A stretch of DNA of 64,000 bases from Solirubrobacter sp963798325 (GTDB lineage: Bacteria > Actinomycetota > Thermoleophilia > Solirubrobacterales > Solirubrobacteraceae): contig CAWCSS010000009.1 of the NCBI GenBank assembly GCA_963798325.1, positions 930,001 to 994,000 on the forward strand. Direction: 5' to 3'. Positions 1-8,248 of the stretch are shown here, piece after piece. The notes under the pieces were generated by a model, which made no database searches, was not told where the DNA came from, and saw only the letters and a list, made by a program, of their open reading frames with translations. Each line of letters opens with the position of its first letter. The first letter of the stretch is position 1. A program made the position numbers and the translations under genes.

Positions 1-1
1 C

Positions 2-1444
2 AACCCACATCACGAGCGCCGCTGGCTGATCCTCGCCGTCCTCGGCGTGGCCCAGCTGATGGTCATCCTCGATGCCACGATCGTCAACGTCGCCCTGCCC
101 TCCGCGCAGGCCGACCTCGGCTTCTCCGACGGGTCCCGCCAGTGGATCGTCACCGCCTACGCGCTCGCCTTCGGCAGCCTGCTGCTGCTCGGCGGCCGCC
201 TCGGCGATCTCTTCGGCCGCAAGCGCATGTTCATCGGCGGCCTGATCGGCTTCGCGGGCGCCTCCGCCCTCGGCGGCGCCGCCCAGAGCTTCGAGCTGCT
301 CGTCGCGTCCCGCGCCCTGCAGGGCGCGTTCGGCGCGATGCTCGCCCCGTCCGTCCTGTCGCTGCTGACCACGATCTTCACCGACGGTCGTGAGCGCGCG
401 CAGGCCTTCACCATCTACGGCGCGATCGCCGGCGCCGGCGGCGCCCTCGGCCTGCTGCTCGGCGGCATCCTCACCGAGTACCTCTCCTGGCGCTGGGCGC
501 TGTACGTCAACGTGCTGTTCGCCGTCCCGGCCGCGCTGGCCGCCGCCCGCCTGCTGCACAACCAGATCGGCGCCCGCCCGCGCCTGGACATCCCCGGCAC
601 GCTGACCGCCTCCTCCGGCCTGTTCGCGCTCGTCTACGGGTTCAGCAAGGCCGAGACCGACGGCTGGGGCGCGACCATCACGCTCGCCTTCCTCGGCGCC
701 GGCCTCGTCCTGCTCGCCGCCTTCGTGGCCGTCCAGCGCCGCTCGAGCCACCCGCTGCTGCCGCTGCGCGTGCTCACCGACCGCAACCGCGCCGGCTCCT
801 ACCTCGCCATCGGCATCGCCGGTGCCGGCATGTTCGGCGTCTTCCTGTTCCTCACGTACTTCCTGCAGCAGTCGCTGGGCTACTCGCCGGTCAAGACCGG
901 ACTGGCCTTCCTGCCGATGACGATCGTCCTCTCGATCTTCGCCGGCGTCGCCCAGACCCGCATCCTCCCGAAGACCGGCGCGCGCCCCGTCGTCGTCGCC
1001 GGCATGCTGCTCGCCTCGCTCGGCATGACCTTCCTGGCGCAGGTCGACGTGCACTCCACCTACGCGCTGCACATCCTCCCGGGCCTGATGATCATGGGCG
1101 CCGGCCTCGGCCTCACGATCGCCACCGCGATGAGCAACGCCACCCTCGGTGTCTCGCCGGCCGACGCCGGCGTCGCGTCGGCCATGGTCAACACCAGCCA
1201 GCAGGTCGGCGGCTCGATCGGCACCGCGCTGCTGAGCACGCTCGCCGCGAGCTCGGTCACGAGCTTCGTCGAGGGCAAGACCCCGAGCGCCGCGCTGGCC
1301 GCGAACGCCGCGGTGCACGGCTACACGACCGCGTTCCTCGTCGCCGCCGGGATCTTCGCCGCCGGCGCGATCATCTGCGGCCTGGTCCTACGCGGTGGGC
1401 GGGTCGAGCTCGCCGCCGGCGCGGAGCCGGTCCTCGCGCATTAG
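2..1444 (+). CDS. DHA2 (EmrB/QacA) MFS multidrug exporter, 5' end cut by window edge
   Basis: Proton-driven export of drugs or other small amphipathic compounds across the inner membrane is the expected role. The frame is open from the first bases of the window and the residues before the first in-window GTG (47) are already exporter-like (RRWLILAVLG), so the true start lies upstream. 480 residues are visible. Family signatures: LDATIVNVALP in TM1, the loop 2-3 motif GRLGDLFGRKR, then further hydrophobic segments consistent with 12-14 TMs. The 3' end overlaps the convergent cytidylate-kinase-like gene by 57 nt, so no terminator separates them. Substrate cannot be told from sequence. Confidence 0.9.
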   Translation, partial: NPHHERRWLILAVLGVAQLMVILDATIVNVALPSAQADLGFSDGSRQWIVTAYALAFGSLLLLGGRLGDLFGRKRMFIGGLIGFAGASALGGAAQSFELLVASRALQGAFGAMLAPSVLSLLTTIFTDGRERAQAFTIYGAIAGAGGALGLLLGGILTEYLSWRWALYVNVLFAVPAALAAARLLHNQIGARPRLDIPGTLTASSGLFALVYGFSKAETDGWGATITLAFLGAGLVLLAAFVAVQRRSSHPLLPLRVLTDRNRAGSYLAIGIAGAGMFGVFLFLTYFLQQSLGYSPVKTGLAFLPMTIVLSIFAGVAQTRILPKTGARPVVVAGMLLASLGMTFLAQVDVHSTYALHILPGLMIMGAGLGLTIATAMSNATLGVSPADAGVASAMVNTSQQVGGSIGTALLSTLAASSVTSFVEGKTPSAALAANAAVHGYTTAFLVAAGIFAAGAIICGLVLRGGRVELAAGAEPVLAH

Positions 1445-2002
1445 CGCCGCCGAGGCGATCAGCTTCACGCAGTCCTCCAGCGGGATCGACGTCGAGTCGA
1501 GCACGAGGTCAAACGCCCCGGGCTCGCGGACGTCGATCCCGTAGAGCGCGACGTAGGCCTGGCGGAAGCGGTCGGTGCGCTCCAGGCGCCGCTCCGCCGT
1601 CTGCCTGTCGATCCCCTGGATCGCCATCGCCTGCTCCAGTCGCGCGTCGCGCGGCCCGTCGAGCAGGACGTGCAGCGCCCGCGGGTCCTTGCGCAGCAGC
1701 CGCGTCGCGGCGCGGCCGAGGATCACGCCGCTCCCGCCCACGGCGAACGCCTTGACCTCGCGCTCGAACTCGCGCCGCTGGGCGTCGTCGGGGAGCAGCT
1801 CCTCGGTGCTCAGCCCGGCGGGCGTCCCCCACGCCGTGGCCAGCGAGCCGAGCCGCGAGAGCAGCCGCCGCTCGTTCGGCTCGTCGGCCTCGTCGGAGAC
1901 CAGCGGGCGGTCGAGCAGGGGCACGCCGAGCGCCTCGGCCAAGGCGGGCGCGACCCGGCTCCCGCCCGCCCCGTAGGCGGCGGCGATCGTCACCAGCGTC
2001 AT
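1388..2002 (-). CDS. Cytidylate-kinase-like family protein
   Basis: 204-residue P-loop protein of the cytidylate-kinase-like family, predicted to be a cytoplasmic nucleotide-binding kinase of unknown substrate. The N-terminus MTLVTIAAAYGAGGS carries the glycine-rich nucleotide loop (family usual GxxGSGGS), followed by VAPALAEALGVPLLDR and the typical FAVGGSGVILGRAA strand. The ATG at 2002 overlaps the stop of the upstream Bcr/CflA exporter (ATGA, 4 nt), giving translational coupling and deciding the start; a longer open frame upstream only shadows the exporter. The tail overlaps the convergent MFS gene by 57 nt. Such proteins are not the housekeeping Cmk, which is longer. Confidence 0.85.
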   Translation of the reverse strand: MTLVTIAAAYGAGGSRVAPALAEALGVPLLDRPLVSDEADEPNERRLLSRLGSLATAWGTPAGLSTEELLPDDAQRREFEREVKAFAVGGSGVILGRAATRLLRKDPRALHVLLDGPRDARLEQAMAIQGIDRQTAERRLERTDRFRQAYVALYGIDVREPGAFDLVLDSTSIPLEDCVKLIASAALMREDRLRAGGELDPPTA

Positions 2003-3159
2003 CGTGTGGCCACCTTCCGCGCGCCGAGCGCGGCCAGCGCCGCGATCGTCATCACCGTCGCCATCGGGACCGCGCTGTCGGTGCCGCCCGCGCCGACGAT
2101 CGGCGCGACCAGCGCGCCGATCACGAACTGGCCCATGCCGAGCAGCGCCGAGGCGGTCCCGGCGACCTCGGGGTGGTCGGCGAGCGCGAGCGCGGTCGAG
2201 TTGGGGAGCACGAACGCCAGGCTGGACACGATGACGAACATCGGCGCCAGCACCGCCGCCACCCCGAGCCCGCCGATCGCCACCACGACCAGCAGTGTGC
2301 ACGCCGCGGCGGCGATCGTGCTCAACCCGCCGCGCAGGAGCGTGGCCGGGCCGTAGCGGCCGACCAGCCGCGCGTTGACCTGCGAGCCCGCGATCAACCC
2401 GAGGCCGTTCATCGCGAAGAGCACGGAGTAGAGCTGCGGCGAGACGCCGTAGATGCCCTGCAGGACGAAGCTCGAGCCCGAGATGTAGGCGAACAGCGCG
2501 CCGAACCCGAGCCCGCCGGCGAGGCCGTGGCCGACGAACCAGCGGTCCTTGAGGAGCGTGCGCATGATCTCCAGCGTGCGGCCCAGGCCGTGGGTCGACC
2601 GCCGCTCGGGCGGGAGCGTCTCCTTCAAGGCGACGGCGACGAGCACGGCGATCCCCGCCGAGAGGATCGTCAGCACGGCGAAGATCCCGCGCCAGGACGT
2701 GTGGTTGAGGATCTGGCCGCCGGCCAGCGGGGCGAGGATCGGCGCCAGCCCGGTGACCAGCATCAGCGAGGAGAACAGCCGGACGGCGGCGGCGCCGGAG
2801 TGCAGGTCGCGGACGACCGCGCGGGCGATCACGACGCCCCCGGCGCCGGCCAGGCCCTGCAGGAACCGGGTCGCCATCAGGACGTAGACGCTCGGGGCGA
2901 GCGCGCACAGGATCGACGCGCCCGCGTAAGTGCTCATGGCGAGGATCAGCGGGTTGCGCCGCCCGAGCCGGTCGCTCAGCGGGCCGATCAGCAGCTGCCC
3001 GAGCGCGAGGCCGGCCACGCAGGCGGTGAGCGTGAGCTGCACCTGCGACGCGCTCGTCCCGAGGTCACTCGCGATCTCCGGGAACGCCGGCAGGTACATG
3101 TCGATCGACAACGGGCCGATGGCGTTGACCAGCCCGAGGATGATCACCAGCCGCTTCAC
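1999..3159 (-). CDS. Bcr/CflA family MFS drug exporter
   Basis: 386-residue 12-TM major facilitator of the Bcr/CflA subfamily, likely a proton antiporter for antibiotics or toxic metabolites. Signatures: N-terminal LSIDMYLPAFPEIA in TM1, GPLSDRLGRRNPL in the loop between TM2 and TM3, and FLQGLAGAGGVVIARAVVRD in TM4/5. It starts with GTG at 3159; no strong Shine-Dalgarno is visible. Downstream it is coupled by ATGA to the cytidylate-kinase-like gene. No regulator is attached. Confidence 0.9.
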   Translation of the reverse strand: MKRLVIILGLVNAIGPLSIDMYLPAFPEIASDLGTSASQVQLTLTACVAGLALGQLLIGPLSDRLGRRNPLILAMSTYAGASILCALAPSVYVLMATRFLQGLAGAGGVVIARAVVRDLHSGAAAVRLFSSLMLVTGLAPILAPLAGGQILNHTSWRGIFAVLTILSAGIAVLVAVALKETLPPERRSTHGLGRTLEIMRTLLKDRWFVGHGLAGGLGFGALFAYISGSSFVLQGIYGVSPQLYSVLFAMNGLGLIAGSQVNARLVGRYGPATLLRGGLSTIAAAACTLLVVVAIGGLGVAAVLAPMFVIVSSLAFVLPNSTALALADHPEVAGTASALLGMGQFVIGALVAPIVGAGGTDSAVPMATVMTIAALAALGARKVATR

Positions 3160-3389
3160 GTGAATGCACGTGGTGTGCGAGTGCGCAGGACATCGCGCTC
3201 GCCGAGGCGCGTCCCGTGCACCTGGACCAGATGCGGACGCTGCCGGCGCCGACGGCGACCGGGTGCGTGGGGCGCTCGCCGGACGAGGACGGCAGACCGG
3301 CCAACAACGAGGACCTGCTCGTCCACTATGCGCTCGGGCGGCCGTATGCCGGACAGCATGGCGATGACGAGCGGCGTTGTGCTTGACGC

Positions 3390-3875
3390 CTACGGTTGCC
3401 GGTGGCGCCGGAGGACGTCGCCCGCGTCGTCTTCACCCATCACTTCGGCTGGTCGACCGACGGCCCGGCGCCACTGCTCGCGCGCGACGAGCATCGCTGC
3501 CAGATGCTCGACTGGGACTCCCGGTGCGGACCGGATCCGGTCGCCGAGACCGCACCGGGCCGCGAGGACTTCGGCGCCTGAGCGCCTCGCGCCGCGGACA
3601 TGGACCACGCACGCCGAGGAGCGTTGTCGAAATCGTCCCCGGCTTGTGCTTGCGGCTCGCGTCGGGCCACACGCCCGGGCACGGCACCAGCCGGCGCGAT
3701 GGCTGGACCTGCCATGCCGACGAGGACCGCGCGCTCGCCCAGGCCACCCGTTCCGCGCTGGCGGACGAGCTCGTCGACAGCGGCACGCTGACCACCGTGC
3801 CCCACGACCAGCGCCACCGGCTCGGGCGCCCGGTGACCGTGGCCGGCCGGCGCTACGCCCGACGGACGTCGACGC
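3390..3875 (+). pseudogene. Decayed metallo-beta-lactamase-fold hydrolase
   Basis: Pieces of an MBL-fold hydrolase are readable in two frames. From about 3396 the frame reads VAPEDVARVVFTHHFGWSTDG, where intact relatives have the metal motif HxHxDH after FTH; here the block with the second His and Asp is missing. After a frame change near 3580-3610 the second piece reads EIVPGLCLRLASGHTPGH, the conserved second metal-site segment, then ALAQATRSALADELVDSGTL, the typical C-terminal helix. Loss of the metal motif plus the frame change mean it cannot be functional. The preceding bases 3162-3386 are open in one frame but unrecognised. Confidence 0.7.
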
Positions 3876-4182
3876 CGCCGAAGATCCCGTACGCGCGGAT
3901 CTTCAGCACGGGTGCGTCCGGAGCCAGGTCGGCGGGCCGCTCGACGTTCCTCCCCCCGAACAGGTTGAAACCCTCGACCTCGACGCGGACGTTCGCGGGC
4001 ACGACGGCACTCACACCGCCGACCAGCGAGACCTTGGTGATCGTGGTCTCGCCGGTGAGCTCGGCGTCGCGCAGGTCCAGGTTCATGCCGCCGACGGCCG
4101 CGACGTGCGTGCGGCGCGAACCGATCTTCGAGCTGCGGGCGCCGCCGAGGAGGGCGATGGTCAGGGCCTTGTCGTTGCTCAT
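3853..4182 (-). CDS. LiaF-like C-terminal domain protein (cell-wall stress response type)
   Basis: 109-residue protein made almost entirely of the beta-helical C-terminal domain found in LiaF-type proteins: MSNDKALTIALLGGARSSKIG, then alternating short strands (VGGMNLDLRDAEL, VSLVGGVSAVVPANVRVEVEG, FNLFGG, YGIFGGVDV). No membrane segment is present, unlike full LiaF, so it is a soluble stand-alone version. The end overlaps the neighbouring pseudogene. An inverted repeat lies 41-69 nt upstream of the start. Function in this context is unknown; relatives modulate cell-envelope stress signalling. Confidence 0.75.
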   Translation of the reverse strand: MSNDKALTIALLGGARSSKIGSRRTHVAAVGGMNLDLRDAELTGETTITKVSLVGGVSAVVPANVRVEVEGFNLFGGRNVERPADLAPDAPVLKIRAYGIFGGVDVRRA

Positions 4183-4222
4183 GCCTGCAGCTTTCCGCGC
4201 CGGCGCGTCCTCGTCATCGGCG

Positions 4223-4251
4223 CGTGGGTGGAACCTGCGTCTCCACCCACG
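4223..4251. repeat. 10-bp perfect inverted repeat upstream of the LiaF-like gene
   Basis: Arms CGTGGGTGGA (4223-4232) and TCCACCCACG (4242-4251) with a 9-nt spacer. It lies 41 nt upstream of the LiaF-like start on the minus strand, so an operator is possible; a hairpin in RNA is the alternative. The rest of 4252-4690 shows no supportable gene on either strand. Confidence 0.5.
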
Positions 4252-4504
4252 GGTCTAGGGTGCCCGCTCGGCCGACGGTCTCCGTCGTGCGGGTAGGCCC
4301 CGTGATCTATCCCCCGAGCATCGATGGATCATGGGGCTGCCGGCGATGCCACGCGAGGACCTGCGCCGCGCCGGACGCCGAAGACTCCGGGCGGCGGTTC
4401 GTCCGACACCGCGAGGTGAGGCGGGCCCCGCCAGGGCGGCCTCCGCGGGACGCCGCACCTGACACAGACGACCGCGGGGCTCGATCACGTTCGGGCTGGT
4501 CGGT

Positions 4505-4558
4505 GGGGGGTGCGGTACGACATTCGTGCTGGAGGGGGAATTTCGTACGTCACCCCCC
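4505..4558. repeat. Imperfect 16-bp inverted repeat in gene-poor DNA
   Basis: Left arm GGGGGGTGCGGTACGA (4505-4520) pairs with right arm TCGTACGTCACCCCCC (4543-4558), with two mismatches and a 22-nt spacer. No gene start lies close by on either strand. It could be a remnant operator or a structured element of the decayed region. Confidence 0.5.
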
Positions 4559-4689
4559 GCCCCCAGGCCGTTTCGCCCGCCGAACCGATCAGGAGCGGCG
4601 GGCACAGCGGAACCCGCCGGTCATCGCAGGCCACGGCCAAGCGGGTCAGGCGCGGCCACCTCGCAACGAACGCGAACTCCGCCGACCCA

Positions 4690-4958
4690 GCGCTTGACGC
4701 GCCCGCCGCGGACTGCTCCGCGGCCATGCGCGGCACGGCGAGGCGGATCGCTTCGGCCTGAGACCTTCGAGGCCACCCGCCGAGACGGGGCGACGCGGAC
4801 GCGGCGTTTGCGCTCGGCGTCGACGAGGCCTTCGCTCTGAAGCATGCACAGGGCTTCGCGCAGCGGGGTGCGGAAGATGTCGAGCGCGACCTGGGACATC
4901 CTCGCGCCCGGCGTGATGTCGCCCTCGAGGATCGCTTCGCGGACATCGGACTCCCACA
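4690..4958 (-). pseudogene. Decayed GntR/FadR-family regulator
   Basis: Read on the minus strand, 4958 to about 4765 gives VREAILEGDITPGARMSQV, then RTPLREALCMLQSEGLVDA and RRVRVAP: the winged-helix of a GntR regulator with FCD domain. Intact relatives have about five more residues between the first two blocks (the start of the recognition helix), which are missing. A second frame near 4760-4700 continues with EAIRLAVPRMAAEQ, the first helix of an FCD domain. There is no start codon, the HTH carries a deletion and the frame shifts, so this is a relic. Confidence 0.6.
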
Positions 4959-4961
4959 GGA

Positions 4962-5101
4962 ACCACCTGCGTAGCGCGCCTTTTCTCCGCCCGCCGGCGT
5001 CTCCTCGACCACGGTCACCCGCGCGCTCGCGTCGTGCGCGGCGATCGCCGCACTGGCCCCGGCCACGCCGAACCCCATTACAAGGACCTCACACACAAGT
5101 T
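4962..5101 (-). pseudogene. N-terminal relic of an FAD-binding dehydrogenase
   Basis: On the minus strand the bases just below 5101 encode EVLVMGFGVAGASAAIAA, then DASARVTVVEETPAGG and RYAGGS. This is the Rossmann-type FAD loop (GxGxxG) and the following strand of fumarate-reductase/ketosteroid-dehydrogenase-like flavoproteins. Only about 45 residues remain before the reading runs straight into the GntR relic in another frame. The rest of a roughly 500-residue enzyme is gone. Confidence 0.6.
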
Positions 5102-5109
5102 GAATCTGG

Positions 5110-5138
5110 TTGTACGTACACACGACCGCCGCTAGCGT
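5110..5138 (+). promoter_or_regulatory. Promoter of the ROK gene (leaderless type)
   Basis: A -35 element TTGTAC (5110-5115), a 17-nt spacer and a -10 element TAGCGT (5133-5138) lie so that transcription would start at or next to the GTG at 5146. This supports that GTG as a leaderless start. Confidence 0.6.
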
Positions 5139-5145
5139 TGAAGCG

Positions 5146-6306
5146 GTGAAAAATTCCGCTGACCAGCTCGGCGATCTGCTCGAGCTGATCATCGCCTCGG
5201 GCCCCACGACGCGTGCCGAGCTCATGGAGCGCACCGGCCTGTCGCGCACCACGCTGGGCGCACGCCTGAAGGAGCTGGTCAATCAGCGCCTGATCTCCGA
5301 GGCCGACGCCGGCCCCTCCACCGGCGGCCGCCCGCCCACCGGGTTCGTCTTCAACGCCGGCGCGGGCGTCGTGCTCGCGATCGACGCCGGCGTGACCCGC
5401 TCGGCTGTGGCCGTCGTCGATCTCGCGGGTGAATCGCTGATCGAGCGACGCCTGGCGCGCCCGATCGGCACCGACCCGCAGAACTTTCTCGACGACGCCG
5501 CCGCCCTGCTGGAGGACATGCTCGCCGAGATCGGCCGCGATCAGGAGCAGGTCCGGGCGATCGGCGTTGCCCTCCCGGGCTCCGTCGACTTCGCCACCGG
5601 CCGCCCGCTGAGCCCGCTGCTGATGCCCGGCTGGGACGACTTCCCGGTCGTCGAAACGCTCTCCGCCCGCTTCGGCGCCGCGGTGCTGGTCGACAACGAC
5701 GTCAACGTGATGGCGCTCGGCGAGGCCCGGCCCGGCGACGCGATCGTCGTCGTCAAGGCGGGCACGGGCATCGGCCTCGGCTCGGTCTTCGACGGCCTCG
5801 TCCAGCGCGGCGCGCAGGGCTGCGCGGGTGACGTCGGCCACATCCGCGTCCCGGACTTCGAGGACATCGTGTGCCGCTGCGGCAAGCGCGGCTGCGTGCA
5901 GGCGGTGGCCGGCGGGCGCTCGATGGCCCAGCGCCTGCGCGAGGCGGGGATCGAATGCGAAGGCGCCGCCGACATCGCCGTCCTGGCGCGCTCCGGCGTG
6001 CCGGAGGCGATCACCATGGTGCGCCAGGCAGGGCAGGCGATCGGCTTCGTGCTCGCCGCCGTGGTCAACGTCTTGAACCCGTCGCGGCTGGTCGTCGCCG
6101 GCGATCTCACCGAGGCGCGCGACTACCTGCTCAGCGCCCTGCGCGAGATCGTCTACCGCGAGTCCAACCCGCTGGCCACCAGCGAGCTGGAGATCGACCG
6201 CGCCCGCGCCGGCCACCGCGCCGGGCTGATCGGTGCGAGCACGCTCGCGCTCGACCACGCACTCGCCCCGACGACGATCGCCGACATCGCCCGCGCCGCC
6301 GCCTAG
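5146..6306 (+). CDS. ROK family transcriptional regulator
   Basis: 386-residue cytoplasmic protein with an N-terminal winged helix (about 15-60: TRAELMERTGLSRTTLGARL) and a sugar-kinase-like ROK domain (about 75-385). Visible ROK features are VLAIDAGVTRSAVAVVDL (phosphate loop), VDNDVNVMALGEAR, GTGIGLG and the zinc site CRCGKRGCVQAVAGG. Such proteins are typically sugar-responsive repressors. A promoter TTGTAC-17 nt-TAGCGT ends 7 nt before this GTG, so I take it as a leaderless start instead of the in-frame TTG at 5110. No sugar genes sit next to it; both flanks are decayed DNA, so its target is not apparent. Confidence 0.88.
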   Translation: MKNSADQLGDLLELIIASGPTTRAELMERTGLSRTTLGARLKELVNQRLISEADAGPSTGGRPPTGFVFNAGAGVVLAIDAGVTRSAVAVVDLAGESLIERRLARPIGTDPQNFLDDAAALLEDMLAEIGRDQEQVRAIGVALPGSVDFATGRPLSPLLMPGWDDFPVVETLSARFGAAVLVDNDVNVMALGEARPGDAIVVVKAGTGIGLGSVFDGLVQRGAQGCAGDVGHIRVPDFEDIVCRCGKRGCVQAVAGGRSMAQRLREAGIECEGAADIAVLARSGVPEAITMVRQAGQAIGFVLAAVVNVLNPSRLVVAGDLTEARDYLLSALREIVYRESNPLATSELEIDRARAGHRAGLIGASTLALDHALAPTTIADIARAAA

Positions 6307-7042
6307 CCACCGCGCGCTCGTTGGAGCGCAGCGCGATGAACATCCGCCCCGCGGGCACGGTGCGCGAGCGCGCCGATCACGACGTGCACCAGCGTGATCG
6401 CGTAGGCGCGACGGGCGCCCGAGCGGCCGGTGGCGCGCCTCCCCCACCGTGCCGCGGGCGCCGATGCCGCGCGAGAGCGGCATCGAGCCGACCGGCGCGC
6501 GCACGCGGGTGAGCCCCCTCTCCGACCGCGGCCGCCCGTAGATGATCCGGTGCAGCGCCCCCGAGGTCGATCTCGGTGCGTCGAGCACGCCACCCGAGGT
6601 GTTCTGACGAGCGAGCGGGTCGAGCACTCCGCCGAGCGTCCACGCGACGGACGAGAAGCGCACGTCGGCGAGGTCCACGACACCACCCGCCCCATCGCTC
6701 GGTGCTGAACCTGGTGCCCAGCGAGAGGACCGAGCTCGCCGCGCCCGAGGGCCGTGCGCAGCCGCGCGTTCGCCGCGGGGAGGTGCGCGTCGTGCTCAAC
6801 GTCCCGGCGCTCAACCACGCCACCCGCGACCACCCAGGGACGCTTCGCCCGCGCGGGCGGCGAGGAGCGCGAGCTTCCAGCCCCGCCGTCGCTCAGGCGC
6901 CCTGCTGGTGACCAACCGGCGCTATCTGCCCAAGCCGATCCAGCTCGGCGGCTACCGCCGGGTGATCCTCTTCGCGTCGGTCGCGCTGCTCGGCGTGTGC
7001 ACCGCGATCGTCGCCGCCAACGAGTTCAAGAAGCTGTTCTAA
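6307..7042 (+). pseudogene. Gene-poor region ending in a remnant of a membrane protein C-terminus
   Basis: No intact gene is supportable between the ROK gene and 7039. The last part, 6908-7042, reads GTG then 43 codons ending TYLPKP-like text: RRYLPKPIQLGGYRRV followed by one hydrophobic helix (ILFASVALLGVCTAIVAA) and NEFKKLF, stop TAA. Upstream bases show protein-like pieces in two other frames (VRVVLNVPALNHATRD near 6783-6830; GRFARAGGEERELPAP near 6838-6885), as expected of a frameshifted gene. Its stop overlaps the stop of the ParB-like gene by 4 nt, the same arrangement seen at intact convergent pairs here. I cannot name the family. Confidence 0.4.
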
Positions 7043-8121
7043 GCGGCGTCCAGCGCCTCCCGCGCGAGTGAGCGCAACGCCGGGAGGCGCTCATGCGGAT
7101 GCAGCGAGCGGGCGTACTCGTGTGCGTCCGCCTCGCCCGTGATCCGCAGCAGCTTGCGGGTGCGCGGGGTCGCGGAGTGAAACAGGAACGCGCCGAGCAC
7201 GTACCCGTCGACGTCCGCGTCGCTGACGCGTGGGGCGGCGGTGTTCGACGGTGGCGCGTACGGCGTCGCGTCGGGGTCGCGTTCCTCGCGCGGGGCCGAC
7301 TCCGCGGCGCGGCGAGCGGCGTCGAGGCGGTCAGACGTTTCCTGGTAGTTCTCCGGCGGCGGCGGGACGTAGCCGACGCCGAACTTCAGCTCGGACGCGG
7401 TGAGGCCGCCCTCGACGTGGCGCTCCACGAGGTCCGCGGCGTCCTCCTTGGACACCGCGCCGTTGGCCACCCCGCGACGCACGAAGTCGGCCGCGGTGAA
7501 CGACAGGTCGCCGCGCTCGACGCGCTCGACGATCGACTCCGGCAGCTCGAGCAGCCGCAGCGCCTTGCGCGTCCATGACGCGGGCGCGCCGACGATCCGT
7601 GACACGTCGGCCGCGCTCAGCGATGGGTCCTCGGCCATGATCAGGCGAGCCGCGCGCGCGAACTGCACCGGCTCGGGCTTGCGCTGATGGAAGTTCTCGG
7701 CGAACTGCATCGCCAGCGCCTCGCGCCGCGAGATGCCCTCGACGACCGTGAAGCGCCACTCGGCGGGCTCGCCTTCGGCGTCGTCGACCAGCGCCATCGC
7801 GGCCAGCCGGCGCTGGCCGGCGAGCAGCTCGTAGGGCTGCTCGTCCTCGCCCGTCTCGCGCACCAGCGGTGGGTGCAACAGGCCCGTCTCGCGGATCGAG
7901 ATCGCCAGCTCCTGCACGTCCTCGAGCGCGCCCGTGCGCATGTTCGCCATCGCTCGCACCTGTGTGAGTGGCGCGGTGACGGTCTGGTGTGGCTTGCCCG
8001 CCGTGTCGGCGAGCGGCGCCTGGCGCAGCTCCTTGCGGCGCGCGTCCCGCTCGACGCGCGCCGCCTCTTCGCGCATCTGCGCGACCTGCTCTTCGGCCTC
8101 TTGAAGCTTGTCCACTGACAT
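7039..8121 (-). CDS. ParB/KorB-like nuclease-domain DNA-binding protein
   Basis: 360-residue protein. An N-terminal basic coiled coil (EEQVAQMREEAARVERDARRK) precedes a ParB N-terminal domain (about 60-150) with DVQELAISIRETGLLHPPLV, ELLAGQRRLAAM (the GxRR box) and QFAENFHQR (ENxxR-type box), then a KorB-like helix-turn-helix (SLSAADVSRIVGAPASWTRK, about 175-200). The C-terminal 100 residues are acidic/proline-rich and unlike the dimerisation domain of chromosomal ParB. No parA or parS is nearby, so it is a stand-alone ParB-like protein, not the segregation pair. Start is uncertain: ATG 8121 is chosen, because the text before it back to TTG 8187 does not look coding; ATG 8133 is also possible. 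Confidence 0.8.
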   Translation of the reverse strand: MSVDKLQEAEEQVAQMREEAARVERDARRKELRQAPLADTAGKPHQTVTAPLTQVRAMANMRTGALEDVQELAISIRETGLLHPPLVRETGEDEQPYELLAGQRRLAAMALVDDAEGEPAEWRFTVVEGISRREALAMQFAENFHQRKPEPVQFARAARLIMAEDPSLSAADVSRIVGAPASWTRKALRLLELPESIVERVERGDLSFTAADFVRRGVANGAVSKEDAADLVERHVEGGLTASELKFGVGYVPPPPENYQETSDRLDAARRAAESAPREERDPDATPYAPPSNTAAPRVSDADVDGYVLGAFLFHSATPRTRKLLRITGEADAHEYARSLHPHERLPALRSLAREALDAA

Positions 8122-8248
8122 GAGTTGGGGCATGCAAGCAGACGCATCGGATGGTCCGTTACGTCGTGTGCGGGCGATGATCGTCAATTCTCGGCGCGAA
8201 GATAATTGCGGACAGCACCTGACCTAAACCGTCCGTAGCCTGGGGTTC

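Noticed and set aside
3162..3386. Open plus-strand frame before the MBL relic (ALAEARPVHLDQMRTLPAPT...)
   Set aside because: Protein-like in part but unrecognised and without start; mentioned only as part of the decayed region.
2173..4296. A 707-codon open frame on the plus strand opposite the Bcr/CflA gene
   Set aside because: Antisense to a certain gene, low-complexity Arg/Gln/Asp-rich text with no motif; a by-product of high GC in third positions.
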